From an uncultured Eubacteriales bacterium (GTDB taxonomy: Bacteria > Bacillota > Clostridia > Oscillospirales > CAG-272): a DNA stretch of 34,860 bases. Location: NCBI GenBank assembly GCA_958414825.1, contig CATYXQ010000016.1, forward strand, positions 1-34,860, given 5' to 3'. Below are positions 1 through 7,842 of the stretch, in pieces. Every line of letters starts with the position of its first letter. The stretch's first letter is position 1. The notes under the pieces are model-generated. The model saw only the letters and a program-made list of their open reading frames with translations. It had not been told where the DNA came from and made no database searches. The position numbers and the translations under genes are program-made.

Positions 1-72
1 GAATGTATGAATTTCCACATTTTACCGGTACAATTATACGTATATCCAATAGCGGGAGAAAGAGGTGAACCC

Positions 73-342
73 ATGTCAAAAGCGAAACCTGTCGATTTTT
101 TGCACCGAGATCACTACATCCGGCTCGGACTGAATATCGCGTATTACCGCAAGCTTGCCGGTATGACACAGGAGGATTTGGCGGAAAGGGCGCAGACCAG
201 CCGAACGACCATCAGCATGACAGAAGCGCCGAATGTGGTGAAACCGATTTCTCTTGAGCTTTTGTTCTGCATTGCGGACGCGCTCGACGTCGAACCGTGG
301 AAATTGCTGAAATTTCCGGACGACGGTTTGGAAATGCGCTGA
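73..342 (+). CDS. XRE-family HTH transcriptional regulator
   Basis: An 89-residue protein that is almost entirely one Cro/C1-type helix-turn-helix domain (about residues 15-80). The pattern is LGLNIAYYRKLAGMTQEDLA followed by a recognition helix around SRTTIS and a closing ALDVEPWKLL helix. An upstream in-frame ATG exists at 7, but AGAGGTG at 61-67 lies just before the ATG at 73, so I use 73. There is no sensor or enzyme domain, so it probably acts as a small DNA-binding repressor; its targets cannot be told from the sequence. It is convergent with the NAD(P)HX epimerase gene and shares its terminator. The window begins too close upstream to judge its promoter. Confidence 0.85.
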   Translation: MSKAKPVDFLHRDHYIRLGLNIAYYRKLAGMTQEDLAERAQTSRTTISMTEAPNVVKPISLELLFCIADALDVEPWKLLKFPDDGLEMR

Positions 343-362
343 AATCCTATCGTTTGACGACC

Positions 363-399
363 AAAAAGCCGCGTGAAAAATTTTTCACGCGGCTTTTTT
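363..399. terminator. bidirectional intrinsic terminator
   Basis: A perfect inverted repeat with arms GCCGCGTGAAAAA (368-380) and its complement (381-393) is flanked by A5 on the left and T6 on the right. It sits between two convergent genes and so can end both the XRE regulator transcript (+) and the epimerase transcript (-). Confidence 0.85.
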
Positions 400-451
400 C
401 ATCGATTCTCTGTTCTTCAAAGCGCGGGCGCTATATCTCTGCTCCGACGTT

Positions 452-1435
452 TTACAATATGATAAAATCCGCTTTGCGCTTTGGACATACAAAGCAGGTA
501 TCCCTGCCGTCGGTTATCAGGGAAACCCGTCCGCGGAGCAAAACGCATCTGTCCGTGCGGCGCGCATACCGCTCCGCCGCCTCTAAAGGGGAAAGTCCCG
601 CTGCGTCGCCGCAGGCGCGCGTCAAATCCTCCGCGCGGTCAAACGCCTCTGCAAAGCCGCCGCGCTCCGCGTCCGGCACGCGCGCGGCCAGCGCCGCGCA
701 GGAGAAACGCTTCGCCGCGTGCGCGGCCCAGGACGCGCACGAAAGACCGGACGCTGCAGCGCCGGCCTCCCCGTCTTTGCAGACAAAATCCGCCGCTTCC
801 CCCACTGAAAACAGCGGATACCCCCTGCCGAAAAGGCCGATTCCGATATTGCAGTTCGTAAGGCGGCCGATATTTTGATCCGCCGCGCCGAGAAAATGCC
901 CGATTTTATAATACCCAACCGAAACGGTGAGAGACGAGACGACACAAAGCCCGGCCGGGAAACCATCGCCCGAAAGTCCGCTGTTAATATCCGCGCTGAC
1001 GACCGCAGCCCCGCTTTGATTGATGCGCGAAATCACCGCCGCGGTCATTCCGCGCGCCTCGCCGCGAAAACCGGTGCCGAGCAGGCAGTCGGCAATCTCG
1101 GCATAGCCCGAAAAATCCGGCGTGCCGCCGCAGATCTCAAAACCGATTCCGGCGGCGCGGCACTGTTCAAAATAAAAGCGTCCGTCCTCTGAAAAGCGTT
1201 CCTCCGGCAGAAAAATCCGGCAGGGAACGCCCGCCCGCGCAAGCAAAAGCGCAAGCACATAGCCGTCCCCCGCATTGTTCCCGCCGCCGCACACAACCGC
1301 TACCGGCCCCCGCCAGGGGTACGCGGAAAAAATCCCCTCCCCCGCGCGGTACATCAGCGTGCGGCCGTCAATGCCCTGCGCAATCGTACAGGCGTCCGAG
1401 CGGCGCATGGTCTCAACCGAAACAACCGTCTCCAA
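452..1435 (-). CDS. nnrE: NAD(P)H-hydrate epimerase with degenerate C-terminal region
   Basis: YjeF_N-type epimerase, which interconverts the R and S forms of damaged NAD(P)HX. The Rossmann-like domain spans about residues 1-215: VVSVETMRRSD at the N-terminus, the GGGNNAGDGYV motif (50-60), DCLLGTGFRG (117-126) and SADINSGLSGD (147-157). The start is TTG at 1435, with GGAGGT at 1445-1450 nine bases upstream; the first ATG (residue 10) would cut into the conserved N-terminus. Bifunctional family members carry a C-terminal ADP/ATP-dependent dehydratase. Here only about 110 residues follow. Their end (AAERYARRTDRCVLLRG, then a TDG turn) resembles the strand before the dehydratase GSGD site, but that site and the HKG entry motif are absent. 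Dehydratase activity is therefore not expected. Confidence 0.85.
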   Translation of the reverse strand: METVVSVETMRRSDACTIAQGIDGRTLMYRAGEGIFSAYPWRGPVAVVCGGGNNAGDGYVLALLLARAGVPCRIFLPEERFSEDGRFYFEQCRAAGIGFEICGGTPDFSGYAEIADCLLGTGFRGEARGMTAAVISRINQSGAAVVSADINSGLSGDGFPAGLCVVSSLTVSVGYYKIGHFLGAADQNIGRLTNCNIGIGLFGRGYPLFSVGEAADFVCKDGEAGAAASGLSCASWAAHAAKRFSCAALAARVPDAERGGFAEAFDRAEDLTRACGDAAGLSPLEAAERYARRTDRCVLLRGRVSLITDGRDTCFVCPKRKADFIIL

Positions 1436-1473
1436 AGTCTAAGCACCTCCAAACGTAAAGCTGTCCAGCCCGA

Positions 1474-1500
1474 AAATCAAAATCGCCGGCAAAACCGGCG
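1474..1500 (-). terminator. possible weak terminator between trmO and nnrE
   Basis: A 6-bp stem, CGCCGG (1484-1489) with CCGGCG (1495-1500), is followed in the minus direction by ATTTTGATTTT. The stem is short and the U-tract interrupted, so it may only partly separate trmO from the downstream epimerase gene. Confidence 0.3.
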
Positions 1501-1518
1501 ACTCTTGCTTTCTGTTTC

Positions 1519-2226
1519 TCAGCGATTCCCATCTCGCTCCGACGCCAAACGCACCTGCAGCACAGTCAGCCGCCCGGAAGCGACCGAAAACCGAATCTCC
1601 ATCCCTGCAAAAGAAAGCCCGTATACCCGCTCCGGTATGTCCTGATAAGCCGGGCGCGGATCCTGCGCTAACACCTCGCACAGCGCCGCCCGATGCCCGG
1701 GCGGAACCGCTTCCAGCATCTTTTCCGGGAACACAACCGCAAGCCTGCCCGCGCCCGGCGCGCAGGAAAATCCAGCCGACGCTTCCGGATGCGAATCGGT
1801 ATACGCAAGATAGGGCTTGACGTCGAGAATCGGCGTTTTGTCCATCAGATCCGCGCCGGCCACGTGCAGAAGCGGGCCGTGCGCGCTTTGCAGCTGCACG
1901 CCGCACAGCCGCACCGACGACAGCCCTATGGGGCTTGGCCGAAAGGGCGAGCGGGTCGCAAACACGCCCATGCGCGCATTTCCGCCGAGGCGCGGCGGGC
2001 GCACCGTCGGCGACCAGTCCGCGCGCAGCGCGCCCGAAAACTGCCAGAGCAGCCAAATGTGCGTATAGTCCTCAAGTCCGCGCAGCGCGTCCGGATTCCG
2101 GTATTCCGGCTCGAACACCACGGTTGCGCGGGTGTCGGCCAGCCCGCTCTGCCGCGGGATCCCAAACTTTTCGGGAAACTCCGTATCAATATGCGCGATA
2201 ATTTTCATTTCCGCCGTTTTTGCCAT
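1519..2226 (-). CDS. trmO: tRNA (N6-threonylcarbamoyladenosine37-N6)-methyltransferase TrmO
   Basis: TrmO (TsaA/YaeB, UPF0066 family) methylates t6A at position 37 of threonine tRNAs using S-adenosylmethionine. The family pattern is clear: KIIAHIDTEFPEKFGIPRQSGL (8-29, read in two parts), GVFATRSPFRPSPIGLS (87-103), the LMDKTPILDVKPYL motif (127-140), and a C-terminal region of about 80 residues as in full-length YaeB-type proteins. Two ATGs stand side by side at 2229 and 2226. GGAGGT at 2232-2237 is only two bases from the first and five from the second, so I use 2226. A longer reading frame to 2250 has no better ribosome binding site. The gene lies upstream of nnrE on the same strand. The tRNA-Thr far to the right is a likely class of substrate, but there is no operon link. 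Confidence 0.9.
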   Translation of the reverse strand: MAKTAEMKIIAHIDTEFPEKFGIPRQSGLADTRATVVFEPEYRNPDALRGLEDYTHIWLLWQFSGALRADWSPTVRPPRLGGNARMGVFATRSPFRPSPIGLSSVRLCGVQLQSAHGPLLHVAGADLMDKTPILDVKPYLAYTDSHPEASAGFSCAPGAGRLAVVFPEKMLEAVPPGHRAALCEVLAQDPRPAYQDIPERVYGLSFAGMEIRFSVASGRLTVLQVRLASERDGNR

Positions 2227-2301
2227 CATCGACCTCCAGACGCCGATCAAAACAGGAAAAAGGCCGCCAAGTCCGCGTCCGGCACGCGCAAAACCGCCGT
2301 T

Positions 2302-2529
2302 TCACTGCCTTTCGCTCACGATAAAATCTTCGATCATTTCCCGTAAATGAATCGGACTCGGCAAAAGCGCGTTGCAAAGAGCAATAAAACGCAGCGCCTG
2401 CTCATAATCGGAAAACGCATCCGAAATATACCGGATCCGATTCCCATCCAGTTCAACCGCCACCGCATACGCGGTATAGCTTCCTGTTTCCTCATCTGCC
2501 AATTGCTCTTTTACACAACAATACTTCAT
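2302..2529 (-). CDS. small DUF6514-like protein
   Basis: A 75-residue cytoplasmic protein starting MKYCCVKEQL. It reads like the DUF6514 family of Clostridia: a GSYTAYAVAVEL strand, an acidic SDAFSDYEQALRFIALCNA helix, and a conserved SPIHLREMIEDFIV end. The ATG at 2529 has AGGGGGA at 2533-2539. An upstream extension to 2592 would be 21 residues longer but runs across the promoter -10 and lacks a ribosome binding site. No function is known for the family. It is transcribed from its own promoter and ends about 75 bases before trmO, so the two could be co-transcribed. Confidence 0.75.
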   Translation of the reverse strand: MKYCCVKEQLADEETGSYTAYAVAVELDGNRIRYISDAFSDYEQALRFIALCNALLPSPIHLREMIEDFIVSERQ

Positions 2530-2579
2530 AAATCCCCCTGTATACAGAACCGGCATCTGCCGGACAAACTGGATACAGA

Positions 2580-2609
2580 ATAACATGCGCAATTGGTAAT
2601 ATTTGTCAA
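2580..2609 (-). promoter_or_regulatory. candidate sigma-A promoter for the DUF6514-like gene
   Basis: On the minus strand a perfect TTGACA (2604-2609) is followed after 18 bases by TGTTAT (2580-2585). The -10 matches consensus at four of six positions. Transcription would start near 2573, about 45 bases before the start codon. Confidence 0.5.
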
Positions 2610-2633
2610 AATCAAAATCCCGAAATTTTTCTT

Positions 2634-2664
2634 ATTCATGCGAAAAATCTTGAACCGCATGAAT
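2634..2664. repeat. inverted repeat between the AlkD-like and DUF6514-like genes
   Basis: A perfect 9-bp inverted repeat, ATTCATGCG (2634-2642) and CGCATGAAT (2656-2664), is separated by 13 bases. It has no T-run on either side, so it is not a typical terminator. It lies just upstream of the DUF6514-like promoter and could be an operator. A second, weak AT-only hairpin (2715-2741) lies immediately after the AlkD-like gene and may act as its terminator. Confidence 0.4.
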
Positions 2665-2747
2665 TGCGGATTTTCTCAGTTTAATCCCAAAAACACAGCG
2701 GTCGGCATCGTTTAAAAAATCTTTTTTCTACCGATTTTTTTCACAGC

Positions 2748-3479
2748 TTAATCAAAATCACCAATCAAAGCGGCCGTACCGGGGGAAGGTTTTACCCAAA
2801 GCGTCCGCAAATACGCTTTTTGCGAATCGGAGACGCGAAAACTTTCGAGCGCTTTCCGGATCGTCCTATTATGCGTCCACGCATCCAGGCGACGTTTTGT
2901 CAGAAAAGGCAAAGCCGCGTCGTATTGTTTGGCGAGCGCGGTCGCAAAAAACCACGCGACCATCATGCGCACATAGTATTCGTCCGACCGAACGCCCGCC
3001 GCTTCTTCCAGATATTCCGGGCAAAAATGCGCGTCCAGAAAGAAAACCATGCGCATTTCCAGGCCAAAGCGAACCGTATACGGATGCGCCGAGCGCAGCC
3101 AAATCCCGATCTGCCCGGACAGAGCGGGCAAATGCCGGGCAAAAACGCGCGGGCGCATCAGATCGCAGGTCGCCCAGTTGTCCACATACGGCAAAAACGC
3201 ATCGAGCGCTTCTATCGCTCGGTCATAATCGGACATAGCCTCGATCAAAAGGCCGTGCAGGTTGTTTTCCTCATAATACCGGTGCGGCAGAATACGCAGA
3301 AAAGCCTCCGCCTCAGGCGTTTTGGCAAACGCACGGGCATACCGGCGCAGCGCCGGCATACGAACGCCTAAAACCGTCTCTGGCGCCACAGTAGGGATCA
3401 GCCGGCATTGAAAAGCCTTGTAAGCCATATCCCGCATTTCCAACAGGCGCGCCTGCACAGTTTCTTCGACCGTCTGCAT
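2748..3479 (-). CDS. AlkD-like DNA alkylation repair HEAT-repeat protein
   Basis: A 243-residue all-helical protein of the AlkD/DNA_alkylation family. Its members use HEAT-like repeats to recognise alkylated bases, and some are DNA glycosylases for 3- or 7-substituted purines. Supporting motifs are GVRMPALRRYARAFAK near the N-terminus, LPYVDNWATCDLMRP in the middle (family tryptophan and aspartate), and the MMVAWFFATALAKQYD to WTHNRTIRKALESFRVS stretch near the C-terminus. I start at the ATG at 3479 because GGAGGG (3485-3490) is five bases upstream; the frame is open to 3509 without a ribosome binding site. It lies 57 bases downstream of the MBL-fold gene on the same strand. Glycosylase activity is likely but not proven by the motifs. 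Confidence 0.85.
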   Translation of the reverse strand: MQTVEETVQARLLEMRDMAYKAFQCRLIPTVAPETVLGVRMPALRRYARAFAKTPEAEAFLRILPHRYYEENNLHGLLIEAMSDYDRAIEALDAFLPYVDNWATCDLMRPRVFARHLPALSGQIGIWLRSAHPYTVRFGLEMRMVFFLDAHFCPEYLEEAAGVRSDEYYVRMMVAWFFATALAKQYDAALPFLTKRRLDAWTHNRTIRKALESFRVSDSQKAYLRTLWVKPSPGTAALIGDFD

Positions 3480-3536
3480 AAATTCCCTCCGTAAAATTTC
3501 GCCATTCAATCGGTATGCACGCCCAAACGGGGCGAA

Positions 3537-4349
3537 CTACTGCCAATCTTCCTCTTTCATGATGCATCGAACCAGGGATACGGGCAAAGGAGGCAGCCCC
3601 CGCGCCGCGCCGACCCTTTTGTTAAAGGTCGAGGCAATCTTTTTGGGATCCGTGTGATGAAGCAGGTATTCGGTGCCCACAAACGACCGAATCTGCTCCG
3701 CGCAGGCGAGACAGCAATTGATATAGGCGCGCGCCTCATCGCGGCCGTCTGCATTGCCGCCCATCGGAACATAGTCGTGCGAAGCGACGATATTGTCAAT
3801 ATCCTCCTCAAGCAGCCTGTTGAGCGTCTTCCGGTATGCGGACCACGACGCAATCCCGCATCCGTACCGTCCGACGCCGAAAAACTGCAAGGAATCCCCG
3901 CAGATCAGCGTTTTGGTGCGCTGATCCAAAAATCCAGCCGAATCGTCCGTATGACCGGGCAGGTGCAGAACCCGGATGCAGTCCATGATAAGATCGCCGT
4001 CGGACAGCAGTTCAAACGCCGGAACAGACAGAGGAGGACAGACGCTCTGCAAAAAAGCGCCGATCTTTGCCTCCGGGAACCGGGCATGAAGCGCAGAAAG
4101 GCCGCCGGCGTGGTCGCCGTGCGCGTGGGTGCATAAAATCTGGCGCACCGCCAAATACCGTTTTCCCAAGACGTCCCCCAGTTCCTGAATCGCCGGGATA
4201 ATGTACTGCCGAACGTCGTAAGCGCCGGCGGCGCTGTCTATAATCACCGTGCCCTTCGCGGTCAAAACGCAAAACACGCCCGTATCAATATCCTCAAACG
4301 GAACGCGCAGTTTATATAAATCCGATTGTACCGGTTCAAAATAAAGCAA
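3537..4349 (-). CDS. MBL-fold metallo-hydrolase
   Basis: A 270-residue metallo-beta-lactamase fold hydrolase. The metal ligands are visible: THAHGDH (H75, H77, D79, H80), LPGHTDDS (H133), ICGDSLQ (D152) and the distal ASHDY (H191). This is a complete binuclear site of the glyoxalase II/hydrolase type. The C-terminal 70 residues, ending ARGLPPLPVSLVRCI, are helical and presumably form the substrate lid. The substrate cannot be read from the sequence. The start is TTG at 4349 with AAGGAG six bases upstream; no ATG is available near the conserved N-terminus. It is probably co-transcribed with the AlkD-like gene downstream. The 172 bases between it and hisS contain a 7-bp hairpin (4499-4517) right after the hisS stop, without a T-run. 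Confidence 0.85.
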   Translation of the reverse strand: MLYFEPVQSDLYKLRVPFEDIDTGVFCVLTAKGTVIIDSAAGAYDVRQYIIPAIQELGDVLGKRYLAVRQILCTHAHGDHAGGLSALHARFPEAKIGAFLQSVCPPLSVPAFELLSDGDLIMDCIRVLHLPGHTDDSAGFLDQRTKTLICGDSLQFFGVGRYGCGIASWSAYRKTLNRLLEEDIDNIVASHDYVPMGGNADGRDEARAYINCCLACAEQIRSFVGTEYLLHHTDPKKIASTFNKRVGAARGLPPLPVSLVRCIMKEEDWQ

Positions 4350-4521
4350 ACTTTTCTCCTTTTTGTGTCGTTTATGTCGTTTTCATCCCTTGTCTTTTCC
4401 ATTTTGTCTTCATGCCCTCCCGCTTTGCGCCGCTTTTTCGCCGCGCGGCCTTGCGCACAGCGCGCAATCGAAAAATGAAAGCGGATTTTGACGGTCCCGC
4501 CCTGCCCAAAGCAGGGCGCGC

Positions 4522-5850
4522 TCAACCCGTTTTCCCGCGCAGTACAATCTCGGCCGCCTCGGCGGGGGTCTTTAGGGTCTGCTCGCCGGTCTCCATGTTT
4601 TTCAGCGCAACCAGTCCGCTCTGCGCCTCGCTCTCGCCGATCAGCGCAACGTACGGAATCCCGCTGCGGTTGGCAAATTTCATTTTGGGTTTGATCCCGC
4701 GCTCTAACCAAAACACATCGGCGTTCAGCCCCGCGCCGCGCAGAACGGCGGACGCCGAAAGCGCCGCGTCTCTCTCCGCCGCAGACATCGGCACGACCAG
4801 AACGTCTACAAGCGCCGTCTGCTCGTCCGGGAGCAGATTTTCGCTCCGAAGCTGCGAGAACAGGCGGGTAAGACCGATGGAAACGCCGACGCCGGGCAGC
4901 CTGTCGTCTGTGTAGAACCCGGTCAAATCGTCGTAGCGGCCGCCCGAACAGACGCTTCCGAGCGACGGATAGTCGGTCAGCATCGTCTCGTATACCGTAC
5001 CGGTATAATAGTCGAGCCCGCGCGCGATCGTGAGATCGGCGCACAGATTTTCCTCCGGCACGCCGTATGCGGCGGCGCAGTTCAGAACCGTTTCAAGTTC
5101 GTCCACACCCGCGCGGAAGGTTTCATTTTCGATTCCGAGCGCGCGCAGTGCGGCGATCACCTCCGCATTGCGCCCCCGAATGCGGATAAAATCCAAAATC
5201 CGAGCGGCGGCGTCCTCGGATACCGACAGCGAAAGAAGCTCCTCGCGCACCTTCTGCGCGCCGATCTTCTCCAGCTTGTCCACTACGCGCAGAATGTCCG
5301 CCGTCCTGTCTTTCAGTCCGAGCGTTTCAAAAAATCCGTTCAGTATCCGGCGGTTGTTGACTCGGATAACAAACCGGCCAAGCCGTAGTTTCTGAAACAC
5401 CTGATAAATCACAGCGGGCATCTCCGCCTCATACATCGGATCGAGTTCGCCCGGCCCGATCACGTCAATATCGCACTGATAAAATTCGCGGAAGCGCCCT
5501 TTCTGAGGCCGCTCGCCCCGAAAGGACTTGCCCATCTGGTAGCGCTTGAACGGAAAGGCCAGTTCCTCCTTGTGCTGCGCGACATACCGCGCCAGCGGCA
5601 CGGTCAGATCAAAGCGCAGGGAAAGGTCGTTCTCCCCCTTAGTAAAGCGGTAAATCTGCTTTTCAGTCTCGCCGCCCGCCTTGGCCAGCAGCACGGCGGA
5701 ATATTCAATCACCGGCGTATCCAGCGGCAAAAAGCCGAATTGCTCGTACACGCTGCGGATGGTATCGTACATACGGTTAAAAAGAATCTGATCTTTCGGC
5801 AGCAATTCCATCGCGCCCTGAAGCGCGCGCGGCTTCGTTTTTTCGCTCAT
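4522..5850 (-). CDS. hisS: histidine-tRNA ligase
   Basis: Class II histidyl-tRNA synthetase, 442 residues, charging tRNA-His in the cytoplasm. Features in order: motif 1 helix and strand (about 22-50), the AGGETEKQIYRF loop (58-69), motif 2 around KRYQMGKSFRGERPQKGRF (102-120), the histidine-specific ARGLDYYTGTVYE block, motif 3 GVGVSIGLTRL, and a C-terminal anticodon-binding domain containing VLVVPMSAAERDAA. The catalytic domain rules out a HisZ-type paralogue. The start is the ATG at 5850, preceded by AAAGGAGA; upstream codons to 5976 run across the promoter and are not coding. It has its own consensus promoter with about a 64-base leader, too short for a T-box. aspS, its common neighbour in Bacillota, is absent. 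Confidence 0.97.
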   Translation of the reverse strand: MSEKTKPRALQGAMELLPKDQILFNRMYDTIRSVYEQFGFLPLDTPVIEYSAVLLAKAGGETEKQIYRFTKGENDLSLRFDLTVPLARYVAQHKEELAFPFKRYQMGKSFRGERPQKGRFREFYQCDIDVIGPGELDPMYEAEMPAVIYQVFQKLRLGRFVIRVNNRRILNGFFETLGLKDRTADILRVVDKLEKIGAQKVREELLSLSVSEDAAARILDFIRIRGRNAEVIAALRALGIENETFRAGVDELETVLNCAAAYGVPEENLCADLTIARGLDYYTGTVYETMLTDYPSLGSVCSGGRYDDLTGFYTDDRLPGVGVSIGLTRLFSQLRSENLLPDEQTALVDVLVVPMSAAERDAALSASAVLRGAGLNADVFWLERGIKPKMKFANRSGIPYVALIGESEAQSGLVALKNMETGEQTLKTPAEAAEIVLRGKTG

Positions 5851-5920
5851 AACGGTCTCCTTTGTCCATACCGGCGTGCGCCAATGCAGATTCCGGCAAT
5901 ACGGGTAAAATAATATACAC

Positions 5921-5949
5921 ATTATACACCGCCGCTGCGCGCTTGTCAA
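5921..5949 (-). promoter_or_regulatory. perfect-consensus sigma-A promoter for hisS
   Basis: Minus strand TTGACA (5944-5949), a 17-base spacer and TATAAT (5921-5926), matching consensus at all twelve positions. The start site would be near 5914. Confidence 0.9.
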
Positions 5950-6328
5950 CCACACGCTTAAAGCCGCCGGTCGCAAACGCCGGCTTCGGCTGATCCGCCC
6001 TGCCGGGTACAGTCTTCGACCGTTTCAAGCCCCGTTTCAAACGCTCCGTCCCGCCAAAAAAGATTCTGTCCGCTCCAAAGCGCTCGCGCCGGAACGTCCC
6101 CCTGCGAGAACGCGCCAAATCATCCCGGAATTGTCCCGCATCCTTGACTGTATCAACAGATAAAAAACGAGGCAAAGCGAAAATTTCGCTTTGCCTCGTT
6201 CCCCGAGCGCTTGCCGCCCGTTTTATTTGCTCAATCGTTTCACCGCGCTTTTCCCCCGCGATTACCGGTGCGCCGCGCTGCCGCGGCGTGCGGGGCGTAA
6301 AAAGCAGGATGAAAATTCACTGCCTCGT
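5950..6328. other. non-coding gap between hisS promoter and SleB-like gene
   Basis: About 380 bases without a convincing gene. The left part (5950-6160) has no ribosome binding site, known RNA fold or coding frame that I recognise. The right part holds the terminator of the SleB-like gene (6161-6200) and a GC-rich stretch with a CGCCGCG/CGCGGCG hairpin near 6270-6290. Confidence 0.5.
6161..6200 (-). terminator. intrinsic terminator of the SleB-like gene
   Basis: A 17-bp perfect stem (6166-6182 with 6184-6200) contains ACGAGGCAAAGCG. In the minus direction it is followed by T6 (complement of 6162-6167). The plus side has no T-run, so it serves the minus-strand gene ending at 6329. Confidence 0.85.
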
Positions 6329-7171
6329 TCAGGCGTAAAACACGTGATTGCCGATCGTCTCCACGTATTCGCGGTTCTTATCCATCCAGCTTCCGCTGCT
6401 CACGCGGCCGGCGCAGAAGAACAGCGCGTCCTCCACGACCTCAACGCCCTCCAGTACGATTTTTGCCGCGCGCACGGCGTCCTCGGTCGGATCATTGTAG
6501 ATCGACCCGTTTGCCGCCGGCGTAAACTGCGTGCCGTTCTTGCGGTCGAAAATCACGCCGTAAACCGTATCCGGGAACGACCCGTCCTCCGTGCGGTTCA
6601 GAACGACATTGCCGACGGCGATCTGCCCAAGCATCGGTTCGCCGCGGCTCTCAGCCGAAATGATGCGGGAGAGCCAATAGAGAACGTCCTCGTCATAAAA
6701 TTCATCTCCGCTCAAAATCGGCGTGACCGTACCGCTCAGATAAACAGCCTCTTCCTTAGCGCTCCACTCGCATTCAAGCGAATAGGCGCGGGCTACAGAG
6801 CGAATCGGAATGTACAGCACATCCTCAATTGTCAAATTTTTTGCCGTTTCGTTATAAAGAACTCTTTCGTTGGCTTCGATGTAATGCTGATCCGCATACG
6901 CACGGATCTCAATGCCCTCGCTGACGGCAATAGAGGCGCGGGTATCTCCGTTCCAATCATAAGCCGCCGCAGGATCAATCGCGCTGACCAAAATGCGATA
7001 GGGAGCATAAGCCGTACCGTCTACGAGCACGGCGCCGTCCACTGGGACGCTGTTCACATAAAGATCAATGGAATCACCGGTATTTTCCGAGGCCGCGCAA
7101 GTAAATGACATCAGCATTACAGAGAGCGCCGCCAGAGCAAACAGCAGCGCAGCCTTCCTGCATAGATTCAT
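6329..7171 (-). CDS. secreted SleB-type cell-wall hydrolase
   Basis: A 280-residue exported protein. Residues 1-27 are a signal peptide ending FTCAAS. About 37-150 form a copper amine oxidase N-terminal-like (stalk/binding) domain, with IDLYVNSVPVDGAVLV and a DVLYIPIRSVARAY strand set. About 163-280 are a Hydrolase_2/SleB domain: WLSRIISAESRGE (E174 the likely catalytic glutamate), GQIAVGNVVLNR and QFTPAANGSIYNDPTE. SleB enzymes are lytic transglycosylases that cut spore cortex peptidoglycan at germination; homologues with this layout may also act on vegetative wall. AAAGGAGA lies before the ATG at 7171. It is transcribed alone, with its own promoter and terminator. Presence with spoIIE supports a sporulating host. 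The substrate (cortex or vegetative wall) is not decided. Confidence 0.88.
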   Translation of the reverse strand: MNLCRKAALLFALAALSVMLMSFTCAASENTGDSIDLYVNSVPVDGAVLVDGTAYAPYRILVSAIDPAAAYDWNGDTRASIAVSEGIEIRAYADQHYIEANERVLYNETAKNLTIEDVLYIPIRSVARAYSLECEWSAKEEAVYLSGTVTPILSGDEFYDEDVLYWLSRIISAESRGEPMLGQIAVGNVVLNRTEDGSFPDTVYGVIFDRKNGTQFTPAANGSIYNDPTEDAVRAAKIVLEGVEVVEDALFFCAGRVSSGSWMDKNREYVETIGNHVFYA

Positions 7172-7284
7172 CTTGCTTCTCCTTTCAAAATATGGGGTTT
7201 CCCCTTCTGCCGGGAGCAGAATGTTTCGTCATTTGTATCGGTTTGAAAGCGTTTTTGCCCGCATTTCTCAGATAACCTGACGAA

Positions 7285-7323
7285 AACATGTTACATGTTA
7301 GCACACACTTCCTCCTTTGTCAA
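7285..7323 (-). promoter_or_regulatory. sigma-A-like promoter with tandem ACATGTT repeat
   Basis: Minus strand TTGACA (7318-7323), a 17-base spacer and TAACAT (7295-7300). The -10 and start region overlaps two abutting plus-strand copies of ACATGTT (7286-7292 and 7293-7299), which could be an operator for the SleB-like gene. Confidence 0.55.
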
Positions 7324-7785
7324 CACTTTTTTGCAAATCTTCACATTGCCAATATTCTCCCATGCCGCTGAAAGGGTTGCCCGTTTTTCTGAATTTTATA
7401 CGGAATCTGCAAAATTTTTTTGTATATAACATTTCTCCGAAAAGGCTTTTTTGATGGGCGCGCCCTGTTTCGGCAGCCTCATCCGTTTTCCTGTTTTCAT
7501 TTACTATTATTACGATATGCGCGGCCTGATATTTGGATTCCGGTCAAGCCGAGACGTTTGAAATGGTTCGCCGTTTGACAAAATCGCCGTCCGCACAACT
7601 GCATAAAAGCAAAAACCGGAAAATTTTTCTGATTCATCTTCCTATTTATATATATAGACACTGAAACCCAACCGTAAAAATCGTCCGCATCGAATACAAG
7701 GGCTGTATTTGTCCTATGTTTTGGGTCTTGACACAATATATAGTTCATAGAGTCGAGTTTTAAGACAACATCTTGTGCTTCATAA
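7324..7785. other. AT-rich intergenic region upstream of parS
   Basis: About 460 bases with no supportable gene. It is AT-rich, with runs such as TATTTATATATATAG near 7643-7657. The only long frame (minus strand, 7497-7859) begins MFHVKP and repeats MFHVKH. This is just the translation of the two parS palindromes, so it is not called. Confidence 0.6.
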
Positions 7786-7801
7786 TGTTTCACGTGAAAC
7801 A
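7786..7801. promoter_or_regulatory. parS site 1 (perfect)
   Basis: TGTTTCACGTGAAACA, the exact 16-bp palindromic consensus bound by ParB/Spo0J, extending as a palindrome to 7784-7803. ParB loads here and spreads to organise the origin region. Confidence 0.95.
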
Positions 7802-7842
7802 TTACACGCAAAGACCGCACATATCGAAAAAAGTTCCCGCAT

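Noticed and set aside
4499..4517. Terminator after hisS
   Set aside because: A clean 7-bp GC stem, but no T-run on the minus strand; noted under the MBL-fold gene instead.
5851..6200. T-box leader for hisS
   Set aside because: The consensus promoter lies only about 64 bases before the start codon, and the terminator at 6161-6200 is upstream of that promoter, belonging to the SleB-like gene.
6191..7108. 305-codon plus-strand ORF
   Set aside because: Antisense shadow of the SleB-like gene, which has clear motifs, a promoter and a terminator.
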